DNA of 64,000 bases from Akkermansia sp. N21116. Its GTDB lineage: Bacteria > Verrucomicrobiota > Verrucomicrobiia > Verrucomicrobiales > Akkermansiaceae. A program made the translations under genes and the position numbers. The stretch is from the NCBI RefSeq assembly GCF_029854705.2, contig NZ_CP139035.1, positions 2,356,001 to 2,420,000 on the forward strand, in the 5' to 3' direction. The notes under the pieces are model-generated. The model was given only the letters and a program-made list of their open reading frames with translations. It did not search any database and was not told where the DNA came from. Positions 55,949-64,000 of this stretch are shown here, piece by piece; within the stretch, counting starts at the first letter, position 1; each line of letters starts with the position of its first letter.

Positions 55949-57571
55949 ATGGAACAATCTACTTTCTCAGACTGTCTGGAACGCATCGGTGCAGAACCGG
56001 AATATATTCTGCCCATGGGCCGCAACAAAGCCAAAGTCTCCATTAAAGCACTGGATGGCAATCATAAGCAGGGAAAGCTCATCCTGGTTTCCGCCATCAC
56101 CCCCACCCCATCGGGAGAAGGGAAAACCACCATTTCCGTAGGCCTTGCACAGGGATTGCAGGTTCTGGGGAAAAAAGTTTGCCTGGCTCTGCGCCAGCCA
56201 TCCATGGGTCCCGTTTTCGGACGTAAGGGCGGCGCTACCGGCGGAGGAAAGAGTACGATTATCCCGACGGAAGAAATCAACATGCATTTCACCGGCGACT
56301 TCCACGCCATCACTTCCGCCCATAACCTCATCAGCGCCGTCATCGACAACGCCCTTTTCTACCGTACCATCAACCTTGATGAGCGCAAAGTCACATGGAA
56401 GCGGGTCATGGACATGAACGACCGTTGCCTGCGTTCCATCATCGTCGGTCTCAACAAACAAGGATTTCCTCGCGAAAGCTCGTTCGACATTACGCCCGCC
56501 TCGGAAATCATGGCCTGTCTCTGCCTAGCCACTTCCTATGCCGACATGAGAAGCCGCATCGACCGTATCGTCATCGGCTTCACCGTAGACGACAAACCCG
56601 TATTCGCCAAAGAACTCGGTATCACGGGAGCCGTCATGGCTCTCCTTAAAGACGCCATGATGCCCAACCTCGTTCGTTCCATGGAAGGAGTCCCTTGTTT
56701 TCTCCACGGAGGCCCGTTTGCCAACATCGCCCACGGTTGCAACTCCGTCCTGGCCACCAGGATGGCTCTCCGATATGGGGACTACGCCGTCACGGAAGCC
56801 GGATTCGCATTCGACCTCGGCGCTGAAAAATTCCTCGACATCAAATGCCGTCAGACTGGCCTCGCTCCAGACGCCATCGTGATCGTCACCACGGCCCGCG
56901 CCCTCAAAATGCACGGAGGTACGGCCCTGGCCGACCTCAAAGTCCCCAATGTCGATGCCGTCCGCGCCGGCCTTCCCAATCTGGCAGCCCACCTGGATGC
57001 CGCAGCCAATTTCCAGCGGCCCGTTGTCGTCGCCATTAACAAATTTGCAGATGACAACGAAGAAGAACTCCTGGCGATCCGCGAATTCTGCAAAGACCGC
57101 GGAGTCGACTGCGCCGTGGCGGACATTTTCGCCAATGGAGGAGAAGGAGGCAGGGAACTCGCGGAAAAAGTCATCGCCGCCGCCGACCGCCCCAGCCCCA
57201 ACTTCAAACCTCTGTATGAAGTCAACATTCCCGTCGAAGAAAAAATCCGCACGATCGCTACGAAAATCTACGGTGCCGATGGAGTGGAACTAACCCCTGC
57301 TGCACGCAAAAAACTCGCACTCTTCGAGTCCTGCGGTTTGACCAATCTTCCCGTCTGCATGGCCAAAACGCAGAATTCCCTCTCCGACAATGCCAAACTC
57401 CGCGGCCGCCCCAAAGGATTCACCATTACCGTACGAGACTTCGAAATTGCCAACGGAGCAGGCTTCCTCGTCGCCCTCTGCGGGGAAATCATGCGCATGC
57501 CCGCCCTGCCCCGCATTCCCAATGCCACGAGCATTGAACTGGACGACGACGGCACCATCCACGGCGTCTGA
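55949..57571 (+). CDS. fhs: Formate-tetrahydrofolate ligase
   Basis: 540 residues. It makes 10-formyl-THF from formate, THF and ATP for one-carbon metabolism. The nucleotide loop TPTPSGEGKTTISVGLAQGL and the downstream GPVFGRKGGATGGGKS and NMHFTGDFHAITSAHN blocks are diagnostic. Length is close to the usual 555. It may supply formyl groups for purine synthesis. Confidence 0.95.
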   Translation: MEQSTFSDCLERIGAEPEYILPMGRNKAKVSIKALDGNHKQGKLILVSAITPTPSGEGKTTISVGLAQGLQVLGKKVCLALRQPSMGPVFGRKGGATGGGKSTIIPTEEINMHFTGDFHAITSAHNLISAVIDNALFYRTINLDERKVTWKRVMDMNDRCLRSIIVGLNKQGFPRESSFDITPASEIMACLCLATSYADMRSRIDRIVIGFTVDDKPVFAKELGITGAVMALLKDAMMPNLVRSMEGVPCFLHGGPFANIAHGCNSVLATRMALRYGDYAVTEAGFAFDLGAEKFLDIKCRQTGLAPDAIVIVTTARALKMHGGTALADLKVPNVDAVRAGLPNLAAHLDAAANFQRPVVVAINKFADDNEEELLAIREFCKDRGVDCAVADIFANGGEGGRELAEKVIAAADRPSPNFKPLYEVNIPVEEKIRTIATKIYGADGVELTPAARKKLALFESCGLTNLPVCMAKTQNSLSDNAKLRGRPKGFTITVRDFEIANGAGFLVALCGEIMRMPALPRIPNATSIELDDDGTIHGV

Positions 57572-57658
57572 CGTTTTGCCGCCTCCTCCACAGCATTATT
57601 TCCCTCATTGTCGTCAAAAACTACTCTGACGATACGATTCAAGCCATTGCCATCAATT

Positions 57659-58582
57659 ATGAAAATAGCCGTTCTCGGAGCAGGAGCCCTTGGATGTTAC
57701 TACGGCTCCCGCCTCGTCGAAACCGGAAACGACGTCCGCTTCATCATGCGGTCGGAATACGACTACGTTAAAACACATGGACTTCAAGTCCGCAGCCTCC
57801 ATGGGGACATCAGTCTCCCTAACGTACAAGTATACCGAAGCCCGGAAGAAGTCGGCCCGGTCGACCTGGTCATCGTAGCCTGGAAAACAACAGCCAATTC
57901 CCATCTCAAGGAAGCCCTGCCTCCCCTGATGGGTCCCGGCACCATCGTCCTCACGCTCCAGAACGGCATGGGCAATGCAGAAGCCATCGCACAAGTCATC
58001 CCTGCGAAAAAAATATTCGTCGGACTCTGCTTCATCTGTACCATGAGGACTGATCCTGGCGTCATTTCCCATCTGGAAGGAGGCAACATCCAGTTCGCCC
58101 CCTTCATCCCAACCCCGGAAGGCACAGCCAAAGCGGAAGAGCTGGCCGAACTGTTCGGTAAAGCCCCCATCCCGACCCGAGCCTTTGCCGAAGCGGAAAA
58201 AATCCAGTGGTTCAAACTCGTCTGGAACATCCCCTTCAACGGCATGTGCCTGGCCAAGGGCGGCATCTCTGTCGGTGAACTCTACAAAGACCCATCCAAT
58301 GTCGAGCGTGCACGCCGTATCATGGAAGAAGTAGTTTCTGCGGCCAAAGCCCGGGGCTATACCCTCCGCGACGATCTCGTCGACTACCACATGCAGAGGA
58401 CGGAAACCATGGGAGGCTTCACCCCGTCCAGCGCTATCGACTACAACATGGGCCGCCCCATTGAGTACGAAGCCATCTGGGGGGCTCCTATAGCCAAAGC
58501 TCGCGAAGCCGGAGCCAGCATCCCGGAATGGGAACAACTCGACCGTGAGATCCGCGAACGTCTTGGCATGCAACCCTCTTGA
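57659..58582 (+). CDS. panE: 2-dehydropantoate 2-reductase family protein
   Basis: 307 residues from the ATG at 57659; a longer frame from 57608 is not supported. It has an N-terminal Rossmann motif GAGALGCYYGSRL, the QNGMGNAEAIAQVIP block and a C-terminal helical domain with KLVWNIPFNG. PanE reduces ketopantoate to pantoate with NADPH in CoA synthesis; several paralogues act on other keto acids, so the assignment is by family. Confidence 0.85.
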   Translation: MKIAVLGAGALGCYYGSRLVETGNDVRFIMRSEYDYVKTHGLQVRSLHGDISLPNVQVYRSPEEVGPVDLVIVAWKTTANSHLKEALPPLMGPGTIVLTLQNGMGNAEAIAQVIPAKKIFVGLCFICTMRTDPGVISHLEGGNIQFAPFIPTPEGTAKAEELAELFGKAPIPTRAFAEAEKIQWFKLVWNIPFNGMCLAKGGISVGELYKDPSNVERARRIMEEVVSAAKARGYTLRDDLVDYHMQRTETMGGFTPSSAIDYNMGRPIEYEAIWGAPIAKAREAGASIPEWEQLDREIRERLGMQPS

Positions 58583-58603
58583 TTTTCCCCTGCCTTCCCT
58601 CCC

Positions 58604-59488
58604 ATGTTGAAAAACATTCTCGTCCTTCTGATCTCCTGCGGCTTATTCGGTACAGCTCTCATGCCTTGGGAAAACTCCATCCTCAGGAGGGAAAATCAAG
58701 CAGGACTTCTCCCCGAGGAGACGCTTGCCGGCGGCGATGCCCTCAACCAGCAAATGGCCATGATCTCCCTTGGAGGACTACGTTCCCTCGTTGCCGCATT
58801 CCTAAGTCTGGAAGCCTTCGAAAGCTTTCGCCAGGGAGACTGGCACGGAGTCGAACGCCGTTACAAACAAATTGTTACCCTGGCCCCCCATACAGCCTTT
58901 TACTGGGACACGGGAGCCTGGCATCTGGCCTACAACGCCGCATCCTCATTTCTGCGTGACGACCACGATCACCTCCCGATGTCGGAAAAAAGACGCCTTT
59001 ACAGAGAATACATCGACAAAGGCAAGAACTTCCTCCGCAAAGGAGCTGCAACCAACCCCGACGACTGGTTAGTCCAGTCCCGCCTCGGCAACATCCTCAG
59101 CGACACCAAACGCTATCCCGACTTCCAGCAAGCCGCCGATGCCTATGCCCGCGCCAAAGAACTGGGCGCCCCTTCTATTGTTTCCCGTCAGCAATTCTAT
59201 TCCCTCGCGCGCATCCCCGGCAAGGCGAAAGAAGCCTGGGAACTCGGAAAAGAACTCTACAAAAACCCCGATAACCGCCTCCCCAGCATGGCAACAACTC
59301 TCTTTGCCTTGCAAAACAGATTGAACATACCGGAAAAGGACAGAATCCCTTTCCGGGAACTCTTCCCCTCCGACAAACTAGCCAGGGTCTCCTTCATCAA
59401 CCAGCTCTCCAACGGCCTCGGCTACCCGACGGACGGAATCAGGGAAGCTCTGGATGCCCTCCCTCCCGCACCGGAGAAGAAAAAATAA
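58604..59488 (+). CDS. Membrane-anchored TPR-like protein of unknown function
   Basis: 294 residues. A hydrophobic N-terminus (NILVLLISCGLFGTALM) serves as signal or anchor. The rest is helical, with TPR-like repeats such as RKGAATNPDDWLVQSRLGNI and QQAADAYARAKELG. It starts 21 bp after panE. It resembles small envelope scaffold proteins, but no specific family is recognised. Confidence 0.6.
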   Translation: MLKNILVLLISCGLFGTALMPWENSILRRENQAGLLPEETLAGGDALNQQMAMISLGGLRSLVAAFLSLEAFESFRQGDWHGVERRYKQIVTLAPHTAFYWDTGAWHLAYNAASSFLRDDHDHLPMSEKRRLYREYIDKGKNFLRKGAATNPDDWLVQSRLGNILSDTKRYPDFQQAADAYARAKELGAPSIVSRQQFYSLARIPGKAKEAWELGKELYKNPDNRLPSMATTLFALQNRLNIPEKDRIPFRELFPSDKLARVSFINQLSNGLGYPTDGIREALDALPPAPEKKK

Positions 59489-59540
59489 GCATTCCCGGCT
59501 TGGCAAAGCCTCTCTTCACCTTCATATTGTCCCAAGTACC

Positions 59541-60269
59541 ATGAGCAGATTTGCAATCATCAGCGACATTCATGCTAATCAGGAAGCCCTGGAAGCCGTC
59601 CAGCAAGACATCCAGGCCATGGGGTGTACCTCCATCGCCTGCCTGGGAGACATCGTCGGTTACAATGCATCGCCATCCGAATGCCTGGAAATCATCCGAA
59701 CCCTCGATTGCCCAGTCGTCAAAGGCAACCATGACGAAGCCGCCTCCAGCGACAACAACCCGGAAAAAATGAATCCCGTGGCTTACAACGCCCTGATGTG
59801 GACGCGCAGCCAGCTCTCGGAAGAACAAAAGGAATGGCTGAGACGGCTCCGCATGGTACGTAACGTCCCCCCCTTCACCATCGTCCACTCCACACTGGAC
59901 CAGCCCTCCCTCTGGCATTACATCGTCAATAAATTCGACGCAGTTTCCAACTTCAACTTCCAGTTTACCAACATCTGCTTCCACGGGCATACCCACGTGC
60001 CCAAAATCTTCGTCTTCGAAAACGGAGGAGCCACCGAATACGCGGCCAACGACTTCTGCCCGGAACCCGGTAAGAAATACTTCATCAACGTCGGTTCCGT
60101 CGGTCAGCCGCGCGACAACGACTGGCGCGCCAGCTACTGTGTGTTCGACACCGATACCAATGCCGTGTACTTCCGCCGCGTCGAATACGACATTGCCAAA
60201 ACCCAGCAAAAAATTCTGGATGCCGGCCTTCCACCCATGCTGGCCGAACGTCTTGGGAAGGGCGTCTGA
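59541..60269 (+). CDS. Calcineurin-like metallophosphoesterase
   Basis: 242 residues from the ATG at 59541; the frame extends upstream to 59454 over the previous gene's end. The metal-binding pattern is complete: SDIHAN, GDIVGYN, GNHDE, and CFHGHTHVP. This is the YfcE/serine-threonine phosphoesterase-like branch with one or two metals. Substrate unknown. It lies 18 bp before dusB. Confidence 0.88.
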   Translation: MSRFAIISDIHANQEALEAVQQDIQAMGCTSIACLGDIVGYNASPSECLEIIRTLDCPVVKGNHDEAASSDNNPEKMNPVAYNALMWTRSQLSEEQKEWLRRLRMVRNVPPFTIVHSTLDQPSLWHYIVNKFDAVSNFNFQFTNICFHGHTHVPKIFVFENGGATEYAANDFCPEPGKKYFINVGSVGQPRDNDWRASYCVFDTDTNAVYFRRVEYDIAKTQQKILDAGLPPMLAERLGKGV

Positions 60270-60287
60270 CCCCGCCAATCAATACCC

Positions 60288-61259
60288 ATGCATCAGCCTT
60301 GGTTCGACAACGGAGCATTCCCATTGTTCCTGGCTCCCATGGCCGGAGTCACCGATCCAGTCTTCCGTTCCTTGTGCAAAGAAATGGGGGCCGATGTCGT
60401 CGTCACAGAATTCGTCTCTGCTGAAGGCGTTCTTGCCTGCTGGGAACGCAACAGGCGTTACACAGAATTCGAAGAAGTCCACCGCCCCATTGGTATCCAG
60501 CTCTTCGGGGCGGACGGTCGCAACATGGGCGAAGCCGCTAAAATCATTGTCAACGAACTCCGCCCGGACTTCATTGATATCAACTGCGGCTGCCCCGTCT
60601 CCAAAGTCGTCGGTAAAAACGGAGGTTCCTCCCTTCTCAAAAACCTTCCCCTCCTTGCCTCCGTCGCACGGGGAGTTATCCTGGCCGTCGGAGACCTCGT
60701 CCCCGTCACCGCCAAAATCAGAACCGGTTGGGACGCCGACTCCATTTGTGCTCCGGAAACCTGCAGGATCCTCACGGATGAAGGTATCTCCATGATCACC
60801 ATCCATGGCAGAACGCGCGCCCAGCAATACTCCGGCAAAGCTGACTGGGATATGATCGATTTCTGCGCACGCGCCGCTTCCGTTCCCATCATCGGAAACG
60901 GCGACGTCAATTCCGCTCAAATGGTAGAACATATCCGGAACACCTCCGCCGTCCGTGGAATCATGATTGGCCGTGCCGCCATGGAAAATCCTTGGATATT
61001 CTCCGAAGCCAAACACTACCTCACTCACGGCGAACACCTCCCCCGCAAAAGTATCCGCGACAAATGGGATCTCATCATACGGCACGCCAGGCTTTCTCTG
61101 GAATCCGGCAGATACGGAGACGAACTTCACACCATGAAATTCATGCGCGCCCGCTTCGTCGCCTACACCAAAGGATTCCCGGGAGCAAAAGACCTCCGAT
61201 CCCGGCTCGTTCACATCAAAACAATGGACGAACTCATAGATTTAGCCCAGTCTGTATAG
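60288..61259 (+). CDS. dusB: tRNA-dihydrouridine synthase
   Basis: 323 residues. It reduces uridines in the D-loop of tRNA with FMN and NADPH. APMAGVTDPVFRSLCKEMGA, the catalytic-cysteine motif DINCGCPVSKVV, and the FMN-binding IHGRTRAQQY and IIGNGDVNS segments are present. DusB is chosen over DusA/C by general likeness; the subtype is not certain. Confidence 0.92.
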   Translation: MHQPWFDNGAFPLFLAPMAGVTDPVFRSLCKEMGADVVVTEFVSAEGVLACWERNRRYTEFEEVHRPIGIQLFGADGRNMGEAAKIIVNELRPDFIDINCGCPVSKVVGKNGGSSLLKNLPLLASVARGVILAVGDLVPVTAKIRTGWDADSICAPETCRILTDEGISMITIHGRTRAQQYSGKADWDMIDFCARAASVPIIGNGDVNSAQMVEHIRNTSAVRGIMIGRAAMENPWIFSEAKHYLTHGEHLPRKSIRDKWDLIIRHARLSLESGRYGDELHTMKFMRARFVAYTKGFPGAKDLRSRLVHIKTMDELIDLAQSV

Positions 61260-61388
61260 CCAATGTACATACCAAAGTGCCTATCCTACAAAAAAATAGC
61301 ACTTTTAACGACTTCCCGGGCTTCCTTCGGTTGACTTTCCCCCTCCCATCTGTCATAGAATAAGGGATATTGAATACGGTGCGGAAAC

Positions 61389-63074
61389 GTGCTGTCTCTC
61401 TCGAAAATCAATCCTCATCCCGACGTGTATTCTAACGAATCCTATCTCATTGAGCTTCTAACGGAGGCGGGCTACCTGTCTCCGGAAATCATTCAGTACG
61501 CGCAGAGCCAGATCTCTCCGCCCGAATCACTGATTGATGCCCTGATCAGACTTCAGTACCTGACGGAAGACATCATTGCCGCCGTATGCGCCAACAACGC
61601 AGCAATGGCTGTCATCGACCTGGCTTCCATGTCTGTCCCTCCGGAAATCATCGCCATGATTCCAGCTGATACGGCCCGCCGTTTCAAAGCTATTCCCTTT
61701 GCAGACGACGGTTTTTCGCTCAACATCGCCATTGCCGATCCGCTCAATTTTGAAACGCTCGACAGCCTTCCCGCCATCCTGAAGCGTGACGTCATCTTCC
61801 ATGTCGCCACGGCATCGGCTATCAAAAAAGCCCTCGAAGAATACTATCCAGAACAAATCATGCCGGCTGCCGGTATGTCCTTCGGCGACGAAGACGGAGA
61901 CGCTCCTATCATTCGCCTCGTCCAGCAAATGCTCGTCGACGCCCACAAGATGCGGGCATCCGACATCCATATCGAACCGATGGAAGACCGCCTTCGCATT
62001 CGTTTCCGTGTGGACGGCAAACTCATCGAAACCGCCACGCACCCCAAAAAGCTCCTCGGCCCTATCATCGCCCGTATCAAGGTTATGAGCTCTACCATGA
62101 GCATCGCCGAAAAACGAATGCCTCAGGACGGACGAATCCAAGCCAATGTTGGAGAAGACAAGCAAATCGACCTCCGTGTCTCCTCCGTCCCCAGTAACCA
62201 CGGCGAAAGTATCGTCATGCGTATTCTGGATAAATCCGCTCTTGTCCTCGGTCTCCCTCAGCTCGGTTTCTTCTCGGACGATGAAGCTACTTTTGACCGT
62301 CTCATCACTCTGCCCGACGGCATCATTCTGGTAACGGGTCCCACCGGTTCCGGTAAGACAACGACGCTCTACGCCTGTTTGAACTACATTAACCGTCCGG
62401 ACAAGAAGATCATCACCGTGGAAGACCCTGTCGAATACGAACTTTCCGGGATCAATCAGGTTATGGTCAAGGCCGACATCGGCATGACATTCGCCGCAGC
62501 CCTCCGAGCCATGCTCCGACAAGCTCCCAACATCATCATGATCGGGGAAATTCGAGATGCCGAGACTGCCAATATCGCCATCAACGCATCCCTGACGGGT
62601 CACCTTGTCCTCTCGACCCTCCACACCAATGACGCTCCAAGCTCCGTTGCCCGTCTCGCAGACATGGGCATCAAGCGATTCCTTATCGCTTCCGCCGTCC
62701 GTGCCGTCATGGCCCAGCGACTCGTCCGCAAACTTTGCGACAACTGCAAACGGGACGGTTCCCTCACCGAACGCCAGGCACAGACACTCAATATCGACGT
62801 TTCCCGCCTCGTCCCCGGTCAGATCAAGGGGCCGCGCGGTTGCGACAAATGCCGCAACAAGGGTTACAAAGGCCGTATGGGACTTTTTGAAATCTTCGAA
62901 ATCGACGACGAAGTGCGCAACATGATCAATGACAACCTCACCACGCCCCAATTGAGACACCGGGCGCGGGAACTCGGCATGAGAACCCTCCGCGAAGACG
63001 GCGTCCGTAAAATCCTGGCCGGGCTCACCTCCGCCGATGAAGTATTCCATGTCACCATGGGCGACTCCAACTAA
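61389..63074 (+). CDS. PilB/GspE-type secretion or pilus assembly ATPase, first of a pair
   Basis: 561 residues from a GTG start at 61389. An N-terminal MshEN-like domain (about 1-140) leads to the ATPase with Walker A GPTGSGKTT (near 317), Asp box EDPVEYELSGINQ, Walker B IMIGEIRDAET (near 383) and His box STLHTNDAPSSVARL. The four-cysteine zinc motif (CDNC near 450 and CDKC near 485) is intact. It powers type IV pilus extension or type II secretion from the inner membrane. The next gene encodes a second such ATPase. Confidence 0.92.
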   Translation: MLSLSKINPHPDVYSNESYLIELLTEAGYLSPEIIQYAQSQISPPESLIDALIRLQYLTEDIIAAVCANNAAMAVIDLASMSVPPEIIAMIPADTARRFKAIPFADDGFSLNIAIADPLNFETLDSLPAILKRDVIFHVATASAIKKALEEYYPEQIMPAAGMSFGDEDGDAPIIRLVQQMLVDAHKMRASDIHIEPMEDRLRIRFRVDGKLIETATHPKKLLGPIIARIKVMSSTMSIAEKRMPQDGRIQANVGEDKQIDLRVSSVPSNHGESIVMRILDKSALVLGLPQLGFFSDDEATFDRLITLPDGIILVTGPTGSGKTTTLYACLNYINRPDKKIITVEDPVEYELSGINQVMVKADIGMTFAAALRAMLRQAPNIIMIGEIRDAETANIAINASLTGHLVLSTLHTNDAPSSVARLADMGIKRFLIASAVRAVMAQRLVRKLCDNCKRDGSLTERQAQTLNIDVSRLVPGQIKGPRGCDKCRNKGYKGRMGLFEIFEIDDEVRNMINDNLTTPQLRHRARELGMRTLREDGVRKILAGLTSADEVFHVTMGDSN

Positions 63075-63104
63075 TCCTATTGCCACTCACAACAGCTATT
63101 TTCC

Positions 63105-64000
63105 ATGGACACCAATCTTACACTGGAACTTTTCATCGGCAGAGGAATGATTGACCGTTCCCTTGCCCGCGACATCAAAGAAGAAATGATGAACAGCGGC
63201 AAGGAACTCCCGGAAGTCCTCTCCAACTTCGGCATCATCGGAAACAAGGACGACATCTGGCAAGTCATCGCCAGCGACCTCGGCGTCGAATGCATCAATC
63301 TGGATAATTTCACGCCCGATCCTGTCATCCTCAATCAATTGCCCGCTTCCCTCGTCCGCCTGCACGGAGCCCTTCCCGTCCGTGTCGGTCCGGAAGGCAT
63401 CTACGTCTGCCTCGTCGATCCCCTCAATCCGCAAACGGTTGAAGATCTCCGTTTTGCCGCCGGTAAAGACATCTTCCTGCTCGTTGCCCCGGACTATCAG
63501 GTCCAGGCCCGCATTAACGAATACTACGGAGGTGCGGAAGCCGCCATGAACGACCTCATGAGCGAGTTGGACAAAATGCAGACAGCAGATAACGGTGACG
63601 GAACTGACGAAGCCAACGCCGCCCCCATCATCAAATTTGTGGATCTCGTCCTCCTTCAGGCCATCAAGGAACGCGCATCCGACATTCACTTCGAGCCCTT
63701 CGAAAAGGAATTCAAGATCCGTTACCGCGTCGATGGGGCCTTGCTGGAAATGCAGCCTCCGCCTATTCACCTTGCCGTGCCCGTTATCTCCCGCGTCAAA
63801 GTCATGTCCAACATGAACATTGCCGAACGCCGCGTCCCGCAGGACGGTCGTATCGTCAAACAGGTTGGAGACCACTCGGTGGATATGCGTGTATCGACTC
63901 TGCCCACTCAATATGGTGAGTCCGTCGTGCTTCGTATTCTTGACCGCTCCTCCGTCAACCTCAATCTGGATAACCTCGGGCTTCCACGACACATCCATGA
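63105..64000 (+). CDS. Second PilB/GspE-type ATPase (3' end beyond the window)
   Basis: 298 residues are visible, open to the right edge. The MshEN-like N-terminal domain (MIDRSLARDIKEEMMNSG) and the start of the ATPase domain (IKERASDIHFEPFEKEFKIR, then MNIAERRVPQDGRI) match the first ATPase, while an acidic linker near 155-170 differs. Walker A lies beyond the window. Spacing of 30 bp to the previous gene indicates one operon. The pair could serve distinct assembly steps or be a heteromeric motor. Confidence 0.88.
   Translation, partial: MDTNLTLELFIGRGMIDRSLARDIKEEMMNSGKELPEVLSNFGIIGNKDDIWQVIASDLGVECINLDNFTPDPVILNQLPASLVRLHGALPVRVGPEGIYVCLVDPLNPQTVEDLRFAAGKDIFLLVAPDYQVQARINEYYGGAEAAMNDLMSELDKMQTADNGDGTDEANAAPIIKFVDLVLLQAIKERASDIHFEPFEKEFKIRYRVDGALLEMQPPPIHLAVPVISRVKVMSNMNIAERRVPQDGRIVKQVGDHSVDMRVSTLPTQYGESVVLRILDRSSVNLNLDNLGLPRHIH

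Noticed and set aside
61527-63086. 519-codon open frame on the minus strand across the first PilB gene
   Set aside because: It is antisense to a well-conserved gene and arises from codon bias; its product has no plausible domain. The same applies to long antisense frames at 19118-20185, 21585-22577, 63096-63998 and 49655-50998.

Overview
The window looks like a chromosome segment of an Akkermansia-type verrucomicrobial gut bacterium. This is inferred from a complete L-fucose operon, a secreted sulfatase next to a raffinose-synthase-like glycosidase, a giant autotransporter-type beta-strand-repeat protein, arrays of secreted LamG proteins, anaerobic ribonucleotide reduction, and poor Shine-Dalgarno signals at many starts. 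No rRNA, tRNA or CRISPR array was seen.

Layout. 1-6307 (minus): 5' part of a very large surface protein that runs off the left edge. 6308-7094: a 787-bp divergent intergenic region with two related ~171-bp segments. Each is bounded by its own perfect 13-bp inverted repeat, with a TTGACA -35 box at the inner edge and the -10 hexamer outside. Geometrically they are invertible promoter switches. As sequenced, A points at the giant surface gene and B points away from the genes at 7095 onward. 7095-17435 (plus): eight tandem secreted proteins sharing an undescribed pair of helical modules, attached to beta-sandwich, lipocalin-like or LamG-like domains. 17436-21161: a candidate NrdR-like box and a cobalamin riboswitch ahead of anaerobic ribonucleotide reductase, whose glycyl-radical segment lies in a separate small ORF, followed by the radical-SAM activase. 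21243-25136: AspT-type transporter, menB, a membrane protein and a lipoprotein. 25293-26363 (minus): a lone tyrosine recombinase. 26704-29982: purE, pyrR, pyrB, pyrC. 30060-34062: trmO, a serine hydrolase and two membrane proteins. 34254-38684: sulfatase and GH36-like enzyme. About 38740-40030: an IS110-family element with a structured leader. 40108-41663 (minus): ferritin and a BASS-family transporter. 41940-47688: fucP, fucI, fucK, fucU. 47774-50977 (minus): hprK, ptsH, ptsI. 51037-53411 (minus): L,D-transpeptidase and a processive glycosyltransferase. 53542-61259: small envelope or unknown proteins plus apaG, fhs, panE, a phosphoesterase and dusB. 61389-64000: two tandem PilB/GspE-type ATPases, the second cut by the right edge.

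How it works together. The genes suggest a mucosal glycan forager: sulfatase and glycosidase release sugars, the fuc operon imports L-fucose and converts it to L-fuculose-1-phosphate, and HPr, EI and HPr kinase with no sugar permease in view suggest a regulatory phosphorelay. Envelope variation is the most interesting theme. A giant adhesin-like protein and a secreted-protein operon sit head to head, each behind what looks like a switchable promoter. The second notable system is the anaerobic reductase, split between its zinc region and its glycyl-radical loop and placed under a B12 riboswitch.
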